From positions 1-7,665 of the forward strand of contig JAGREF010000040.1 of NCBI GenBank assembly GCA_020446665.1: 7,665 nt of DNA. Reading direction: 5' to 3'. The DNA comes from Sphingomonadaceae bacterium (GTDB taxonomy: Bacteria; Pseudomonadota; Alphaproteobacteria; Sphingomonadales; Sphingomonadaceae). How positions within the stretch are numbered: the first letter of the stretch is position 1; the number at the start of each line of letters is the position of its first letter. Made by a program: the position numbers and the translations under genes. Positions 6,513 to 7,665 of this stretch are shown here, one piece after another. The notes beneath the pieces were generated by a model, which saw nothing but the letters and a program-made list of their open reading frames with translations, was not told where the DNA came from and made no database searches.

Positions 6513-6543
6513 GCGCTTTTCGTCAGGCGGTTGGAAAGCTGCT

Positions 6544-7665
6544 TCAGGACCGGCGCGAAAAGCGATCCGGGTCTATTGCCAGCTCGCCCAGCCGTTTGCG
6601 CAAGGTGTTGCGATTGATACCCAGCAATTGCGATGCCTTGAGCTGGTTCCCGCCTGTTGCCCCCAGCGCGTGTTCAAACAAGGGCTTCTCGAATGCAGCC
6701 AAGGCGCTGTGATACAAGGTTCCGCTGACCGGTTCATGCAGCGATAGCCAATGGGCGAGCGCTTCATCGAAGCCCGCCGGATGCCCTCCCCCACGCTGCG
6801 CGGGTGCTTCCTGCATCAATTCGGCAACCGCTGCCACGTCGATCACATCTTCGCGCGACATCAGGGCAAGCCGGAAAACGACATTGCGCAATTCGCGGAC
6901 ATTGCCCGGCCATGGCTGCTGCGCCAGCAAGGCCAGCGCATCATCGCTGAGGTTTCGCTGGGGCAGGCCTTCCTCGGCTGCGCGGGCAAGGAAATGCCGG
7001 GCCAGCGCCGGGATATCATCCTCTCGATCACGCAGCGGCGGCAATTGGATCGGCACGACATTGAGACGGTAATAGAGGTCTTCGCGGAAGGTCCCTGCCG
7101 CAATCATCGGTTTCAGGTCGCGGTTGGTCGCGGCAATAATACGCACGTCAATGGCGATTTCCTGCCGACCGCCTACCCGCCGGATCCGCCCGGACTGGAG
7201 CGCGCGCAACAACCGTGTCTGCGCCTCGGCCGGCATGTCCCCGATTTCGTCGAGGAACAGCGTCCCGCCATTGGCTTGTTCGAATTTGCCAATGGTCTGG
7301 CTCACCGCCCCCGTGAAGGCACCTTTCTCGTGCCCGAACAATTCGCTTTCGATCAGGTCTCGCGGGATGGCGGCAGTGTTGACTGCGACAAAGGGGCCGG
7401 ACTTGCGATGGCCCAGCTCGTGGATCGCTTCTGCCACCAATTCCTTGCCAGTGCCACTTTCACCCAGCACGAGCACGGTCAGGTCGTTGCGCAGCACACG
7501 GGTGATCATGCGATAGACACCCTGCATCGCCTGACTACGCCCGACCAAGGGCATCCCCTGGCTGCCATCCTCGGGCATCTGGCTGGGTGTCCGGGCCGAA
7601 CCGACAGCTTGCCCGACAACGCGGGTGAGTTCATCCAGGTCGAAGGGCTTGGGGAAGTATTCGAA
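6544..7665 (-). CDS. ntrC: Nitrogen regulatory response regulator NtrC, 5' end outside window
   Basis: NtrC is the sigma54-dependent activator phosphorylated by NtrB under nitrogen limitation; it drives genes such as glnA and glnK in studied bacteria. The window holds the last 373 residues, and the frame stays open to the right edge. The visible chain opens with the end of the receiver domain (FPKPF, containing the conserved Lys). The AAA+ domain has Walker A GESGTGKE (about 68-75 of the visible part), an intact GAFTGA sigma54-contact loop (115-120), Walker B LFLDEIGDMP (136-145), a REDLYYRLN segment (194-202) and WPGNVREL (252-259). A Fis-type helix-turn-helix ends the protein (about 339-364). 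About 105 N-terminal residues, including the phospho-acceptor Asp, lie outside. The NtrC name rests on the GAFTGA motif and on ntrY and ntrX directly downstream. ntrB probably lies just beyond the edge. Confidence 0.93.
   Translation of the reverse strand, partial: FEYFPKPFDLDELTRVVGQAVGSARTPSQMPEDGSQGMPLVGRSQAMQGVYRMITRVLRNDLTVLVLGESGTGKELVAEAIHELGHRKSGPFVAVNTAAIPRDLIESELFGHEKGAFTGAVSQTIGKFEQANGGTLFLDEIGDMPAEAQTRLLRALQSGRIRRVGGRQEIAIDVRIIAATNRDLKPMIAAGTFREDLYYRLNVVPIQLPPLRDREDDIPALARHFLARAAEEGLPQRNLSDDALALLAQQPWPGNVRELRNVVFRLALMSREDVIDVAAVAELMQEAPAQRGGGHPAGFDEALAHWLSLHEPVSGTLYHSALAAFEKPLFEHALGATGGNQLKASQLLGINRNTLRKRLGELAIDPDRFSRRS

Noticed and set aside
6508..6527. Possible sigma54 (-24/-12) promoter before ntrY
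   Set aside because: A TTGCA element is present, but the paired GG ten bases upstream of the GC reads CG, so the invariant part of the consensus is missing.

Overview
The window reads as ordinary chromosomal DNA of an alphaproteobacterium. The gene order ntrC-ntrY-ntrX-hfq-hflX is a familiar alphaproteobacterial arrangement. The Hfq protein carries two Sm/Hfq folds in one chain, a feature I recall from Sphingomonadales (Zymomonas, Novosphingobium), so my best guess is a sphingomonad or erythrobacter-like organism. The coding DNA is visibly G+C-rich, with strong codon bias that produces many long antisense shadow frames. I see no insertion sequences, integrases, CRISPR arrays, tRNAs or rRNAs.

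Layout: positions 1-36 are an AT-rich promoter segment ending at mazG (37-798, plus strand), a nucleotide pyrophosphohydrolase. All other genes are on the minus strand and are transcribed from right to left. ntrC enters from the right edge (6544-7665, 5' end missing). It is followed by ntrY (4261-6474), ntrX (2829-4214), a 150-bp gap with a plausible promoter, hfq (2130-2678) and hflX (802-2112). mazG and hflX converge, with three bases between their stop codons.

The genes make one regulatory block. NtrC is the sigma54-activating response regulator of the NtrBC pair. NtrY (membrane kinase) and NtrX (response regulator) form the partner two-component pair. Hfq is the RNA chaperone for small-RNA regulation, and HflX is a ribosome-associated GTPase linked to stress and ribosome rescue. 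MazG removes surplus or abnormal (d)NTPs and in some species lowers ppGpp. The theme is nitrogen, redox and stress control at the transcriptional, post-transcriptional and ribosomal levels.

The feature most worth a second look is the tandem-domain Hfq. Its first fold is close to canonical. Its second fold keeps the core and the YKH motif but has lost the basic rim (two positions are acidic), has Met at the Lys31-equivalent position, and ends in an acidic tail. Secondary points are NtrX without the GAFTGA sigma54-contact loop next to an NtrC that has it, a perfect TATAAT placed so that mazG mRNA would be nearly leaderless, and start-site ambiguities at hfq, hflX and ntrY. I found no credible undescribed multi-gene system.
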